The position numbers and the translations under genes were made by a program. Below the pieces are notes generated by a model. That model was not told the origin of the DNA, did no database searches, and saw nothing but the letters and a program-made list of their open reading frames with translations. From contig NZ_QKYU01000002.1 of NCBI RefSeq assembly GCF_003253705.1, positions 124,001-188,000 of the forward strand: a stretch of DNA of 64,000 nt. The letters are read 5' to 3'. The DNA comes from Humitalea rosea (GTDB taxonomy: Bacteria; Pseudomonadota; Alphaproteobacteria; Acetobacterales; Acetobacteraceae). Below, piece by piece: positions 23,678 to 31,609 of the stretch; the first letter of the stretch is position 1, and the number at the start of each line of letters is the position of its first letter.

Positions 23678-24001
23678 ATGACCGATACGCAAGTGCTGAC
23701 CCAGCTGGCCCAGACGCCTTTGGTCGCGGCCATGATCTGGCTGATCTACATGCTGCGGCGGGAGCTGGCGGAGCGCCTGGCGCCCCGCGAAGCCGGCCCG
23801 CCACCCGATGCGCTGGCCCGCACGCGCGAGGATCTTTCGGCCTTCAAGGTCGAGGTCGCGCGCACCTATGTGCCGTTGTCGCTGATCCGGGACGTGGACC
23901 AGCGCCTGACCCAGCATCTGCTGCGGATCGAGGAGAAGCTGGACGAGGTGAGCCGCAGCGCCGCCGCCGCCGCCGCGCAGTACCACGCCCAAAAGCGGTA
24001 G
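23678..24001 (+). CDS. Small membrane protein, holin/XhlA-like position
   Basis: 107 residues from ATG 23678. One hydrophobic span near the N-terminus ('TPLVAAMIWLIYML'), then a long charged amphipathic helix with 'DLSAFKVEVARTYVPLSLI' and 'QRLTQHLLRIEEKLDEV'. I recall similar proteins at the end of phage structural operons of alphaproteobacteria; XhlA-type lysis-associated membrane proteins share this layout. No endolysin or spanin is next to it. It marks the right end of the module: the next gene is a DUF952 chromosomal gene. Confidence 0.58.
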   Translation: MTDTQVLTQLAQTPLVAAMIWLIYMLRRELAERLAPREAGPPPDALARTREDLSAFKVEVARTYVPLSLIRDVDQRLTQHLLRIEEKLDEVSRSAAAAAAQYHAQKR

Positions 24002-24035
24002 CCCGGCGTCCCGCGGCGGTGTAGCAGCCGCCGCC

Positions 24036-24392
24036 ATGGACATGATGATCCTCACCCTCGTCCGCCGCCCGGACTGGACCGCCGCCGAACAGGATGGCGC
24101 CTATACCGGCAGCGCGGATGACCGCCGCGACGGCTTCCTGCATTTCTCCAACCCCGACCAGGTCCGGGCCAGTGCCGCGAAGCACCGCGCCGGCATTACC
24201 GACCTGCTGCTGGTCTGCGCGGACCCGGCGGCGCTGGGGGCGGTGCTGGTCTGGGAGCCGGCGGCGGGCGGCTCGCGGCCCGGGCTGTTCCCGCATCTCT
24301 ATGGGCCGCTGCCGATGGCGGCGGTGCGGCGGGTGGTGCCGCTGCCGCTCGGCGCGGATGGGCTGCATGTCTTCCCCGAGGGCATCGCCTGA
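24036..24392 (+). CDS. DUF952 family protein
   Basis: 118 residues. Matches the DUF952 pattern: an early 'YTGSADDRRDGFLHFSNPDQ', 'ITDLLLVCADPAALG' and 'GLFPHLYGPLPMAAV'. The domain is related in fold to ADP-ribosyltransferase-like proteins, but function is unknown. ATG 24036 is used; an ATG two codons further is possible. The stop overlaps the DUF2798 gene start (TGATG), so the pair is coupled. A GC-rich hairpin (GCGGCGG/CCGCCGC, 24013-24034) precedes it without a T-run. Confidence 0.78.
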   Translation: MDMMILTLVRRPDWTAAEQDGAYTGSADDRRDGFLHFSNPDQVRASAAKHRAGITDLLLVCADPAALGAVLVWEPAAGGSRPGLFPHLYGPLPMAAVRRVVPLPLGADGLHVFPEGIA

Positions 24393-24625
24393 TGCGGATC
24401 CCGCCCCGCCACGGCCCGCTGCTGTTCGGGCTGATCGTCTCGGCGATCATGACCTGCTTCGTCTCGGCGGTGTCGGTGGCGCTTGGGATGGCGCCGGATT
24501 TTGCGGGCTATCTGCCGCGCTGGCTGCGCGCCTGGGCCATGTCCTGGCTGATCGCCTTTCCGCTGCTGACGATCGTGGCCCCGCGCGTGCGGCTGCTGGT
24601 CGCGCGGATGACCGGCTCAGCCTGA
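24392..24625 (+). CDS. DUF2798 family small membrane protein
   Basis: 77 residues with two membrane spans: 'GPLLFGLIVSAIMTCFVSA' and 'WLIAFPLLTIVAP'. The pattern S-x-x-M-(T)-x-x-V-S, a middle 'FAGYLPRWLRAWAMSWLIAF' and 'PRVRLLV' near the end is the DUF2798 signature. Inner membrane, function unknown. Coupled to the DUF952 gene, convergent with the EamA transporter gene 6 bases away. Confidence 0.8.
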   Translation: MRIPPRHGPLLFGLIVSAIMTCFVSAVSVALGMAPDFAGYLPRWLRAWAMSWLIAFPLLTIVAPRVRLLVARMTGSA

Positions 24626-24630
24626 ACGGC

Positions 24631-25485
24631 TCAACCGGGCGCCGGCTTGATCCCGCGCTGGCTCATCCCGCAGGCCAGCACGATCACCGCGGCCCCCACC
24701 AGGGTCCAGACCCCCGGCCAGTCGTTCCAGAACAGCACGTCGAAGCCGACCGCCCAGACCAGCGCGGAATATTCCAGCGGTGCCAGCCGGGCGGCATTGG
24801 CCAGCCGGAAGGCGACCGCGAGACACAGGTTCGCCGCCCCCGCCAGCAGCCCGTTCGCCGCCAGCGCCAGGAAATCGGAGGCCGGCGGCGGCTGCCATTC
24901 GGCGATGGCGAAGGGCAGCAGCAGTGGCACCGCCAGCGCCGCCGGCCAGACCACCAGCCGCGCGAAGCCGCCCTCATGCCGCAGCCCGCGGTTCGCGGTC
25001 ATGACGATGGCGTGGCAGATGGTGCCGCCGAAGGCGAAGAGATAGGCGTTCCAATTCCCGCCCGAGCGCAGGTCCGGCGCCATGGCGATCAGCACGCCGG
25101 AAAATCCGACCCCCGCCCAGATCCAGGCCGTGGCCGGCAGCTTCTCCCGCAGCAGCCAGGCCGCGAGGCCCAGGGTCATGAAGGGGGCGGTGAAGAAGAC
25201 GAGGTAGCCCTCGGCCAGCGCCAGCGAGCGGAAGGCGAGGAAGTAGCAGACCGAGGCCCCGAGCATCCCCCCCGCCCGCGCCAGATGCCGGCCCGGCGCC
25301 GAGGAGCGCAACGCGCCGCCCGCGCCCGGCCAGACCAGCCGCGCCACCACCAGCGCCACGAGCAGCACCAGATGGCGCAGCAGGATGACCTGGGCCACCG
25401 GATAGACGCCCGAGAGATGTTTGGAATTGGCGTCGAGCACCGCGAAGAGCCCAAGGCCGAGCAACATGGTCAGGGGGGCGCGCAC
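24631..25485 (-). CDS. EamA/DMT-family transporter
   Basis: 284 residues, about ten membrane helices in two EamA repeats: the first from 'MLLGLGLFAVLDANSKHL', the second around 'GFARLVVWPAALAVPLLLPF' and 'APLEYSALVWAVGFDVLFW'. Drug/metabolite-type inner-membrane exporters move small metabolites or amino acids; substrate unknown. Start set at GTG 25485; ATG 25467 six codons in is the alternative. A much longer upstream extension across the pyrD start on the other strand is rejected. Divergent from pyrD. Confidence 0.82.
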   Translation of the reverse strand: MRAPLTMLLGLGLFAVLDANSKHLSGVYPVAQVILLRHLVLLVALVVARLVWPGAGGALRSSAPGRHLARAGGMLGASVCYFLAFRSLALAEGYLVFFTAPFMTLGLAAWLLREKLPATAWIWAGVGFSGVLIAMAPDLRSGGNWNAYLFAFGGTICHAIVMTANRGLRHEGGFARLVVWPAALAVPLLLPFAIAEWQPPPASDFLALAANGLLAGAANLCLAVAFRLANAARLAPLEYSALVWAVGFDVLFWNDWPGVWTLVGAAVIVLACGMSQRGIKPAPG

Positions 25486-25541
25486 CGGCGGGCTTTGCGG
25501 CCGTGGGGGCGCCGGGTCAACCTTCCCAAGGTGGTGCCGCG

Positions 25542-26606
25542 ATGCAACAAGCGCGTGATATGACACCCGCCCTTGCCTCCGCCCTGATGCCCCTCCTGCG
25601 TGGGATGGACCCGGAGGCGGCCCATGGCCTCGCCTTGCGCGGCCTCGCCCTCGGCCTCGCCGGCACCGATCGGACCCCGGACGACCCGATTTTGGCGGTG
25701 ACCGCCTTCGGGCGCGAGTTCCGCAATCCGCTGGGCCTCGCCGCCGGTTTCGACAAGAACGCCGTGGCGATCTTGCCTTTGATGCGGCTCGGCTTCGGCC
25801 ATGTCGAGGCCGGCAGCGTGACCCCACGCGGCCAGCCGGGCAATCCGCGCCCACGGCTGTTCCGGCTTGCGGAGGATCGCGCCGTCATCAACCGGATGGG
25901 CATGAACAACGACGGGCTGGAAGCCTTCCGCTCTCGGCTGCTGGCGCTGAAGCGGCCGCTGCCGGCGGTGCTGGGCGCCAACCTCGGGCTCAACAAGGAC
26001 GGCAGCGAGCCCACCCGCGACTATGCCGCGATGGTGCAGGCGCTGGCGGGTGCGGCGGATTACGTCGTGGTCAATGTCAGCAGCCCCAACACCCCGGGCC
26101 TGCGTGACCTGCAGGGCGAGGCGCGGCTGATCGCCATCCTGGACTCGATCCAGGCCATCGGCCCCGCCATGCCGGTGCTGGTGAAGATCGCCCCCGATCT
26201 GGCCGAGGACGCGCTGCCCGCTTTGGTCGAGGCCTGTGTCGCGCGCGGCGTGGCGGGGCTGATCGTGGCCAATACCACCATCGCCCGGCCCGACAGCCTG
26301 CGCAGCCCGCAGAAGGTCCAGGCCGGTGGCCTGTCCGGGCCGCCACTGTTCGCGCCCTCGACGGCGATGCTCCGCGCGGTGTTCCGGCTGGCGGCCGGCC
26401 GTCTCACCCTGATCGGCTGCGGCGGGGTCGGCTCGGCCGAGGATGCCTATGCCAAGATCCGGGCAGGGGCGACGCTGGTGCAGTTCTATGCGGCGCTGGC
26501 CTATGACGGGCCGGCGCTGGTGCCCCGCATGAAGCAGGGGCTCGCGGCCCTGCTGCGGCGGGATGGGTTTGGATCGGCCGCCGCGGCGGTGGGAGTGGAC
26601 GCATGA
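25542..26606 (+). CDS. pyrD: Dihydroorotate dehydrogenase (quinone), class 2
   Basis: 354 residues. Membrane-associated FMN enzyme oxidising dihydroorotate to orotate with ubiquinone. FMN and substrate motifs in order: 'LGLAAGFDKNAVAI', 'VINRMGMNNDG', 'VVNVSSPNTPGLRDLQ' (second Ser the expected catalytic base of class 2), 'VLVKIAPDL', 'IVANTTIARP', 'GGLSGPPLF', 'IGCGGV'. The extended N-terminus is that of class 2. ATG 25542 has AAGGTGG upstream; ATG 25560 is an alternative. Its stop overlaps the HAD gene start. Confidence 0.92.
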   Translation: MQQARDMTPALASALMPLLRGMDPEAAHGLALRGLALGLAGTDRTPDDPILAVTAFGREFRNPLGLAAGFDKNAVAILPLMRLGFGHVEAGSVTPRGQPGNPRPRLFRLAEDRAVINRMGMNNDGLEAFRSRLLALKRPLPAVLGANLGLNKDGSEPTRDYAAMVQALAGAADYVVVNVSSPNTPGLRDLQGEARLIAILDSIQAIGPAMPVLVKIAPDLAEDALPALVEACVARGVAGLIVANTTIARPDSLRSPQKVQAGGLSGPPLFAPSTAMLRAVFRLAAGRLTLIGCGGVGSAEDAYAKIRAGATLVQFYAALAYDGPALVPRMKQGLAALLRRDGFGSAAAAVGVDA

Positions 26607-27463
26607 TCATCCTCGACGGCATCGCCGACCTGGCCGAGAAATATGACGGCTTCATCCTCGACCTTTGGGGCGTGGTGCATGACGGGCGGCAGCCTTATGC
26701 CGGGGTGACCCAGGCGCTGGCGCAGTTGCAGGCGATGGGCAAGCAGGTCGTCTTCCTCTCCAACGCCCCCCGCCGCGCCTGGTTCATCGCCGACATGCTG
26801 GCGGGCATGGGGATCGGGGCGGCGCTCTACGACGGGATCATGACCAGCGGCGAATTGACCCGGCGCTATCTGCTGCGGCGGGACCTGCCCTTCTTCGCGG
26901 GGCTCGGCACCCGCGCCTTCCATATCGGCCCGGAGCGCGACCTCTCGATCGCCGAGGGGCTGGACCTGCAATTGATCAAAACGGCGACCGGCGCCGAATT
27001 CGTGCTGAACACCGGGCCGGAGCCGGTGCTGGGCGCGCATGACGTGCGCTTCTACGAACCCGCCCTGCGCGCCGCCGCCGCCCGCAAACTGCCGATGATC
27101 TGCTGCAACCCGGACCGCGAGGTGATGGTCGGCGGCGCCAAGCTGATCGCCGCGGGCGCGCTGGCCGATCGCTACGCGGCCCTCGGCGGCGGCGAGATCT
27201 TCGAGGTCGGCAAGCCCGACCCGCGCTCCTACCCGCCGGTGCTGGAACTGCTGGGCATCGGCGACCTGTCCCGTGTGGTCGCGATCGGCGACAGCCCGCG
27301 CACCGATCTGGCCGGGGCGCAGGCGGCGGGGATCGATGCGGTCTGGGCGCTGACCGGGCTTGCCGCCATCGCCCATGGCCGCCCCGATCCGCAAGCCCTG
27401 GCGCTGGAGGCGAAGATCGCCGGGGTTTCACCGATCGCCGCCCTGACCGGCTTGCGCTGGTAA
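26603..27463 (+). CDS. HAD-superfamily hydrolase, class IIA (TIGR01459-like)
   Basis: 286 residues, coupled to pyrD by a 4-base overlap. HAD motif I is 'GFILDLWGVVHDG', with Trp in place of the usual second Asp, which is normal for this subfamily; motif II is 'VVFLSNAPRR'; the Lys is in 'VGKPDPRSY'; motif IV is 'VAIGDSPRTDLAGA'. A phosphatase on a small cytosolic metabolite is inferred from the superfamily. The family often sits with housekeeping genes in alphaproteobacteria, and its substrate is not known to me. Confidence 0.85.
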   Translation: MIILDGIADLAEKYDGFILDLWGVVHDGRQPYAGVTQALAQLQAMGKQVVFLSNAPRRAWFIADMLAGMGIGAALYDGIMTSGELTRRYLLRRDLPFFAGLGTRAFHIGPERDLSIAEGLDLQLIKTATGAEFVLNTGPEPVLGAHDVRFYEPALRAAAARKLPMICCNPDREVMVGGAKLIAAGALADRYAALGGGEIFEVGKPDPRSYPPVLELLGIGDLSRVVAIGDSPRTDLAGAQAAGIDAVWALTGLAAIAHGRPDPQALALEAKIAGVSPIAALTGLRW

Positions 27464-27486
27464 GCGGCGCGGCCGATCCTGCGCCC

Positions 27487-28830
27487 ATGCATACCGACGC
27501 TCACGGCCTGCCCGTCACCTTGGCCTCCGCGGAGGCCGCCTGTGCCTTCGACGCCGCCATCGCCGCCTATATGGCCTATCGCCAGGACACCCCGGCGAAG
27601 CTGAAGGCGTTCCTGGCGCTGGACCCGGGGGCGCCCTTCGCCGCCATCCTGCGCGGCAGCTTCGCCATGCTGACCTACAACGCCGGCGCGCTGCCCTCGG
27701 CGCGCAAATCCGCCGCACTTGCGCTGGCGGCGGGCGGCACCCCGCGCGAACGCGCCCATGCCGCGGCGCTGGACGCCTGGACCCGGGATGACAGCGACCA
27801 GGCGCTGGCGATCTGGGAGCTGATCCTGGCCGAGCATCCGACCGATGCCCTGGCCTTCCGGCTGCATCACTTCGTCGCCTTCTGGCTGGGCCGCGGCCCG
27901 CAGATGGCGGCGGCGGTGGAACGCACCGCGCCGCATTGGGGCAGCGACCTCGCGCATTGGCCAAGCTGGCTCGCCTGCCGCTGCTTCGCCTTCGAGGAAG
28001 TGGGCCGCTATGCCGAGGCCGAGACGGCCGGGCGGCAGGCGGTCGATCTGGTGCCGACCGATGTCTGGGCCGCGCATGGCGTCGCCCATGTGCTGGAAAT
28101 GCAGGGGCGGCGCAGCGAGGGCATCACCTGGCTCGCCGCGCTGGAGCCGAACTGGGAACAGGCCAACAGCATCCGCCACCATCTGCTGTGGCACCGCGCG
28201 CTCTTTCACTTCGAGCATGGCGATACGGCGCAGGTGCTGGGCCTCTACGACCGCGGCTTCCGCGACCTCGCCAGCCCGCTGACCGAGGCGCTGCCTGACA
28301 TGTTCGTCGATGTGCAGAACGCCGCCTCGATGCTGTTCCGGCTGGGCTTGCAGGGGGTCGATGTCGGCAATCGCTGGGTCGAGCTGGCCGACAAGGCCGA
28401 GGCCCGCATCGGCGACACCCAATCGGCCTTCACCCTGCCGCATTGGGTGATGGCGCTGGGCGCCACCGGGCGCTTCCAGCAGGCGTCGCGGTTGCTGGAT
28501 GCGGTGGCCGAGGGCGCGCAAGGCACTGGCACCAATGCCCGCATCCTGGCCCGCAGCGGGCTGCCCGCCTGCCGCGCCGCGCTGCACCACGCGCGCGGCG
28601 AACATGCCGAGGCGGTGGCGGCGATGCGCCCCGCGCTCTCCACCATGGGCGAGCTTGGCGGCAGCCACGCGCAGCAGTCAGTGCTGGAACTGTTGTTCCT
28701 GGACAGCGCGATGAAGGCGGGGATGGCCGCCGAGGCGCGCGCTTTGCTGGAACGCGCCGCCGGCCGCTGCCCGGTGCCCCCCGAACGCCGCGCCATCTAT
28801 CGGCACCACGCAGGACAGGTCGCATATTGA
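27487..28830 (+). CDS. TTC38-like tetratricopeptide repeat protein
   Basis: 447 residues. Helical-repeat protein with the TTC38 pattern: 'LKAFLALDPGAPFAAILRG', 'DDSDQALAIWELILAEHPTD', 'VPTDVWAAHGVAHVLEMQGR', 'HLLWHRALFHFEHGD'. These are cytosolic proteins of unknown function. It overlaps the next start (TGATG), so it is co-translated with the CoA-transferase. No signal peptide. Confidence 0.82.
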   Translation: MHTDAHGLPVTLASAEAACAFDAAIAAYMAYRQDTPAKLKAFLALDPGAPFAAILRGSFAMLTYNAGALPSARKSAALALAAGGTPRERAHAAALDAWTRDDSDQALAIWELILAEHPTDALAFRLHHFVAFWLGRGPQMAAAVERTAPHWGSDLAHWPSWLACRCFAFEEVGRYAEAETAGRQAVDLVPTDVWAAHGVAHVLEMQGRRSEGITWLAALEPNWEQANSIRHHLLWHRALFHFEHGDTAQVLGLYDRGFRDLASPLTEALPDMFVDVQNAASMLFRLGLQGVDVGNRWVELADKAEARIGDTQSAFTLPHWVMALGATGRFQQASRLLDAVAEGAQGTGTNARILARSGLPACRAALHHARGEHAEAVAAMRPALSTMGELGGSHAQQSVLELLFLDSAMKAGMAAEARALLERAAGRCPVPPERRAIYRHHAGQVAY

Positions 28831-29999
28831 TGTCACTTCCGCTCGCCGGGCTTCGTATCCTTGATTTCGGTCACACCATCATGGGCCCCTCCTGCGGGGT
28901 GATCCTGGCGGATCTGGGGGCGGAGGTGATCCGTGTCGAACCCCCCGGCGGCGACCGCACCCGGCGGCTGGGGGGCTTCGGCGTCGGCTTCTTCGGCACC
29001 TTCAACCGCAACAAGCGGTCCCTCGCCGTGGATCTGAAGGACCCGCGCGGGAAGGAGATCGTGCTGAAGCTGGTGGAGACCGCCGATGCGGTGGTCGAGA
29101 ATTTCGCGCCAGGCACCATGGAGCGCCTGGGGCTGGACGCCGCGGCGCTGGCCCGCGTCAATCCGCGCCTCGTCTATTGTTCGCTGAAGGGCTATCTGCC
29201 CGGCCCCTACGAGAACCTGCCGGCCTTGGACGAGGTCGTGCAGATGCAGGGCGGCCTCGCCTTCATGACCGGCCCGCCGGGGCGGCCGCTGCGCGCGGGC
29301 GCCAGCGTGGTCGATATCATGGGCGGCATGTTCGGGGTGATCGGCATCCTCGCGGCCCTTCACCAGCGAGAGATCACCGGCAAGGGCCAGGCCGTCGCCG
29401 CCAGCCTGTTCGAGACGGTGGCCTTCCTGGTCGCGCAGCACATGGCGGCCGGGGCCATCTCCGGCACGCCTCTGGCGCCGATGACGGAGCGGCGCCAGAC
29501 CTGGGCGATCTATGACATCTTCGAGGTGTCCGACGGGCAGGTCTTTGTGGGCGTGGTCAGCGACCAGCATTGGCAGCGTCTGGTCGCGGCCTTCCCGGAA
29601 CTGTCCGATCTTGGGGATGATCCGGGGCTCGCCACCAACAGCCAGCGGGTGACACATCGGGACCGGATCATGCCGCGGCTGACCGCGCTGTTCGCGACCA
29701 TGACGATCCGCGAGGTGATGGCGGCCTGCAATGCCGCGCTGATCCCCGCCGCCCCGGTCAACCGGCCCGACGATCTGTTCCTCGACCCGCATCTGCTGGC
29801 GGGCGGTGGCATGCCGATCCATGCCCTGACCCCCGAGGTTGAGGCGCGTCTGCCCGTCACCCCCATCGTCATGGGCGACGGGCCGCTGCCGCTGCGGACG
29901 CAGCCGCCGGTGTCGGGCCATGACACCGCCGCCCTTCTGGCCGAGCTTGGTTTCGACGCGCGGGCGCTGGCGGATGCCGGGGTCGTGCAAATCGAGTGA
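28830..29999 (+). CDS. CaiB/BaiF-type CoA-transferase (family III)
   Basis: 389 residues. Moves CoA between carboxylic acids through an aspartyl-CoA thioester intermediate. N-terminal 'PLAGLRILDFGHTIMGPSCG' and 'LADLGAEVIRVEPPGGDRTR' are typical; the catalytic Asp is expected in 'LPALDEVVQMQGGLAFMTG'. 'NRNKRSLAVDLKDPRG' and 'ENFAPGTMERLGLD' also match. Start at 28830 overlaps the TPR gene stop. It is separate from the large catabolic island to the right, which holds another member of this family at 33443. Confidence 0.87.
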   Translation: MSLPLAGLRILDFGHTIMGPSCGVILADLGAEVIRVEPPGGDRTRRLGGFGVGFFGTFNRNKRSLAVDLKDPRGKEIVLKLVETADAVVENFAPGTMERLGLDAAALARVNPRLVYCSLKGYLPGPYENLPALDEVVQMQGGLAFMTGPPGRPLRAGASVVDIMGGMFGVIGILAALHQREITGKGQAVAASLFETVAFLVAQHMAAGAISGTPLAPMTERRQTWAIYDIFEVSDGQVFVGVVSDQHWQRLVAAFPELSDLGDDPGLATNSQRVTHRDRIMPRLTALFATMTIREVMAACNAALIPAAPVNRPDDLFLDPHLLAGGGMPIHALTPEVEARLPVTPIVMGDGPLPLRTQPPVSGHDTAALLAELGFDARALADAGVVQIE

Positions 30000-30057
30000 C
30001 TTGCCAATCGTTCGGGCGGCGGGCCTAAATCCGCCAACCGCACAGGGAGATTGGCGC

Positions 30058-30624
30058 ATGTCCACAGGGCTTTGGGTTGTGCTCGGCATCATCGCCGCGG
30101 CGGTGATGCTGTTCGTCGTGATCTACAACCGCCTGGTGTCGCTGCGGACCACGGTCACCCAGTCCTGGAGCGACATCGACGTGATGCTGAAGCAGCGTCT
30201 CGATCTGGTGCCGAACCTCGTGGAATCGGTGAAGGGGGCCGCCGGCCATGAACGCGGCACGCTGGAAGCCGTGATCGCCGCCCGCAACGCCGCCGCCAGC
30301 GCCCATGGCCCGGCCGAGGCCGGCGTCGCGCAAGGGGCGCTGAGCAGCGCGTTGCGGCAGGTTTTCGCGCTGTCGGAAGCCTATCCGACCCTGCGCGCCA
30401 ATGAGAATTTCCTCGGCCTGCAACGCGAACTTTCCGATCTGGAGAACAAGATCGCGGCCTCCCGCCGGTTCTTCAACAACAGCGTCGCCGAGTTCAATGC
30501 CGCGATCGGGCAGATCCCGGCGGTGCTCTTCGCCGGCGCCATGGGGTTCCGGGCGCAGGAAAGCTTCTCGATGCCGGAGGATGAGCGGAAGGTTGCCTAT
30601 ACGCCCCCGGCCGTGAAGTTCTGA
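30058..30624 (+). CDS. lemA: LemA family protein
   Basis: 188 residues. One N-terminal membrane span ('LWVVLGIIAAAVMLFVVIYN'), then a helical bundle: 'SWSDIDVMLKQRLDLVPNLV', 'RNAAASAHG', 'LRANENFLGLQRELSDLENK' and 'NNSVAEFNAAIGQIP'. Inner-membrane-anchored, function unclear, commonly paired with an M48 metalloprotease, which is indeed the next gene after 4 bases. The 58-base gap upstream may hold the promoter but no clear motif is seen. Confidence 0.9.
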   Translation: MSTGLWVVLGIIAAAVMLFVVIYNRLVSLRTTVTQSWSDIDVMLKQRLDLVPNLVESVKGAAGHERGTLEAVIAARNAAASAHGPAEAGVAQGALSSALRQVFALSEAYPTLRANENFLGLQRELSDLENKIAASRRFFNNSVAEFNAAIGQIPAVLFAGAMGFRAQESFSMPEDERKVAYTPPAVKF

Positions 30625-30628
30625 CACC

Positions 30629-31609
30629 TTGCTGACCGCGACCGGGCTTCAGAGCTGGAGCTGGAACACCGCCGCGCGTGGCTGGGCCTTGCTGGCCGGC
30701 TTCCCGGTCCTGCTGACCATGGCGGGGTTCGGCCTGGTGCTGATCCTGGGTGGGGGCGGCAACGGCAAAGGCTCTGCGGATAGTTTCGCCGTCGCCTGGA
30801 ACGCCCTGCCGGCGATTTTTGTGGTGTCGCTGGTGGCGGCGGGGATCTGGTTCCTCATTGCCTGGGCGCTGCATCAATGGATGCTGGACCGGATGACCGG
30901 CTCGCACGCCGTCACCCGCCTGGAGGAGCCCCGGCTGTGGAATGCGATGGAGGTGCTGTGCATCAGCCGTGGCCTGCCGATGCCGCGCCTCGCCATCATC
31001 GAGACCGAGGCGCGCAACGCCTTCGCCTCCGGCCTCGCGCGCGATCGTGGCAGCGTCAGCGTCACGCGCGGGCTGCTGGACAGCCTGGATGACCGCGAAT
31101 TATCGGCGGTGCTGGCGCATGAGGTGACGCATCTGCGCAACGGCGATGCCCGGCTGGGGGTGATCGCGGCGGTCTTCGCCGGCATCCTGTCGCTGCTGGC
31201 CGAGATCATCGGCCGCGGCATCCGCTTCCGCGCGATGGGCGGCGGTGGCCAACGGCGCAACAACAATGGCGGGGCGGTGATCGTCGGCGTGGTGCTGATC
31301 ATCGTCGCGGGGGTGCTGGGGGCGCTGCTGCGCATGGCGCTCAGCCGCAACCGCGAATACCTGGCCGATGCCGGCTCGGTCGCGCTGACGCAGGACCCGG
31401 ATGCGATGATCACGGCGCTGCGGAAGGTCGCCGGCCACAGCAACATCGAGGCGCTGCCGCAGCAGGTGCAGGCGATGATGCTGGACTGGCCGGCCGGCGA
31501 GGCGGGCGCGGGCTTCTGGGCGACGCATCCGAGCATCGAGCAGCGCATCACCGCTTTGGTCGCCTATGGCGGCGGCAGGACCGTGGAGGCCGTCCCGCCG
31601 CCTGCGTGA
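30629..31609 (+). CDS. M48-family membrane metalloprotease
   Basis: 326 residues from a TTG start 4 bases after lemA. Four hydrophobic segments (about 18-40, 61-82, 177-196 and 215-235). Zinc site 'HEVTH' at 164-168 with the third ligand E243 in 'NREYLADAGS', the M48 pattern. HtpX-type enzymes degrade damaged membrane proteins in the inner membrane with the active site in the cytosol. The lemA pairing supports a shared membrane quality-control role. Convergent with the Bug receptor gene; the two stops are adjacent. Confidence 0.87.
   Translation: MLTATGLQSWSWNTAARGWALLAGFPVLLTMAGFGLVLILGGGGNGKGSADSFAVAWNALPAIFVVSLVAAGIWFLIAWALHQWMLDRMTGSHAVTRLEEPRLWNAMEVLCISRGLPMPRLAIIETEARNAFASGLARDRGSVSVTRGLLDSLDDRELSAVLAHEVTHLRNGDARLGVIAAVFAGILSLLAEIIGRGIRFRAMGGGGQRRNNNGGAVIVGVVLIIVAGVLGALLRMALSRNREYLADAGSVALTQDPDAMITALRKVAGHSNIEALPQQVQAMMLDWPAGEAGAGFWATHPSIEQRITALVAYGGGRTVEAVPPPA

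Noticed and set aside
24013-24034. GC-rich hairpin (GCGGCGG/CCGCCGC) as a terminator at the end of the phage-like module
   Set aside because: No T-run follows and it runs into the start of the DUF952 gene, so termination is not supported.
11316-24035. Attachment-site repeats or tRNA target flanking the phage-like module
   Set aside because: I saw no tRNA and no convincing direct repeat at the two edges by eye; a computed repeat search could change this.
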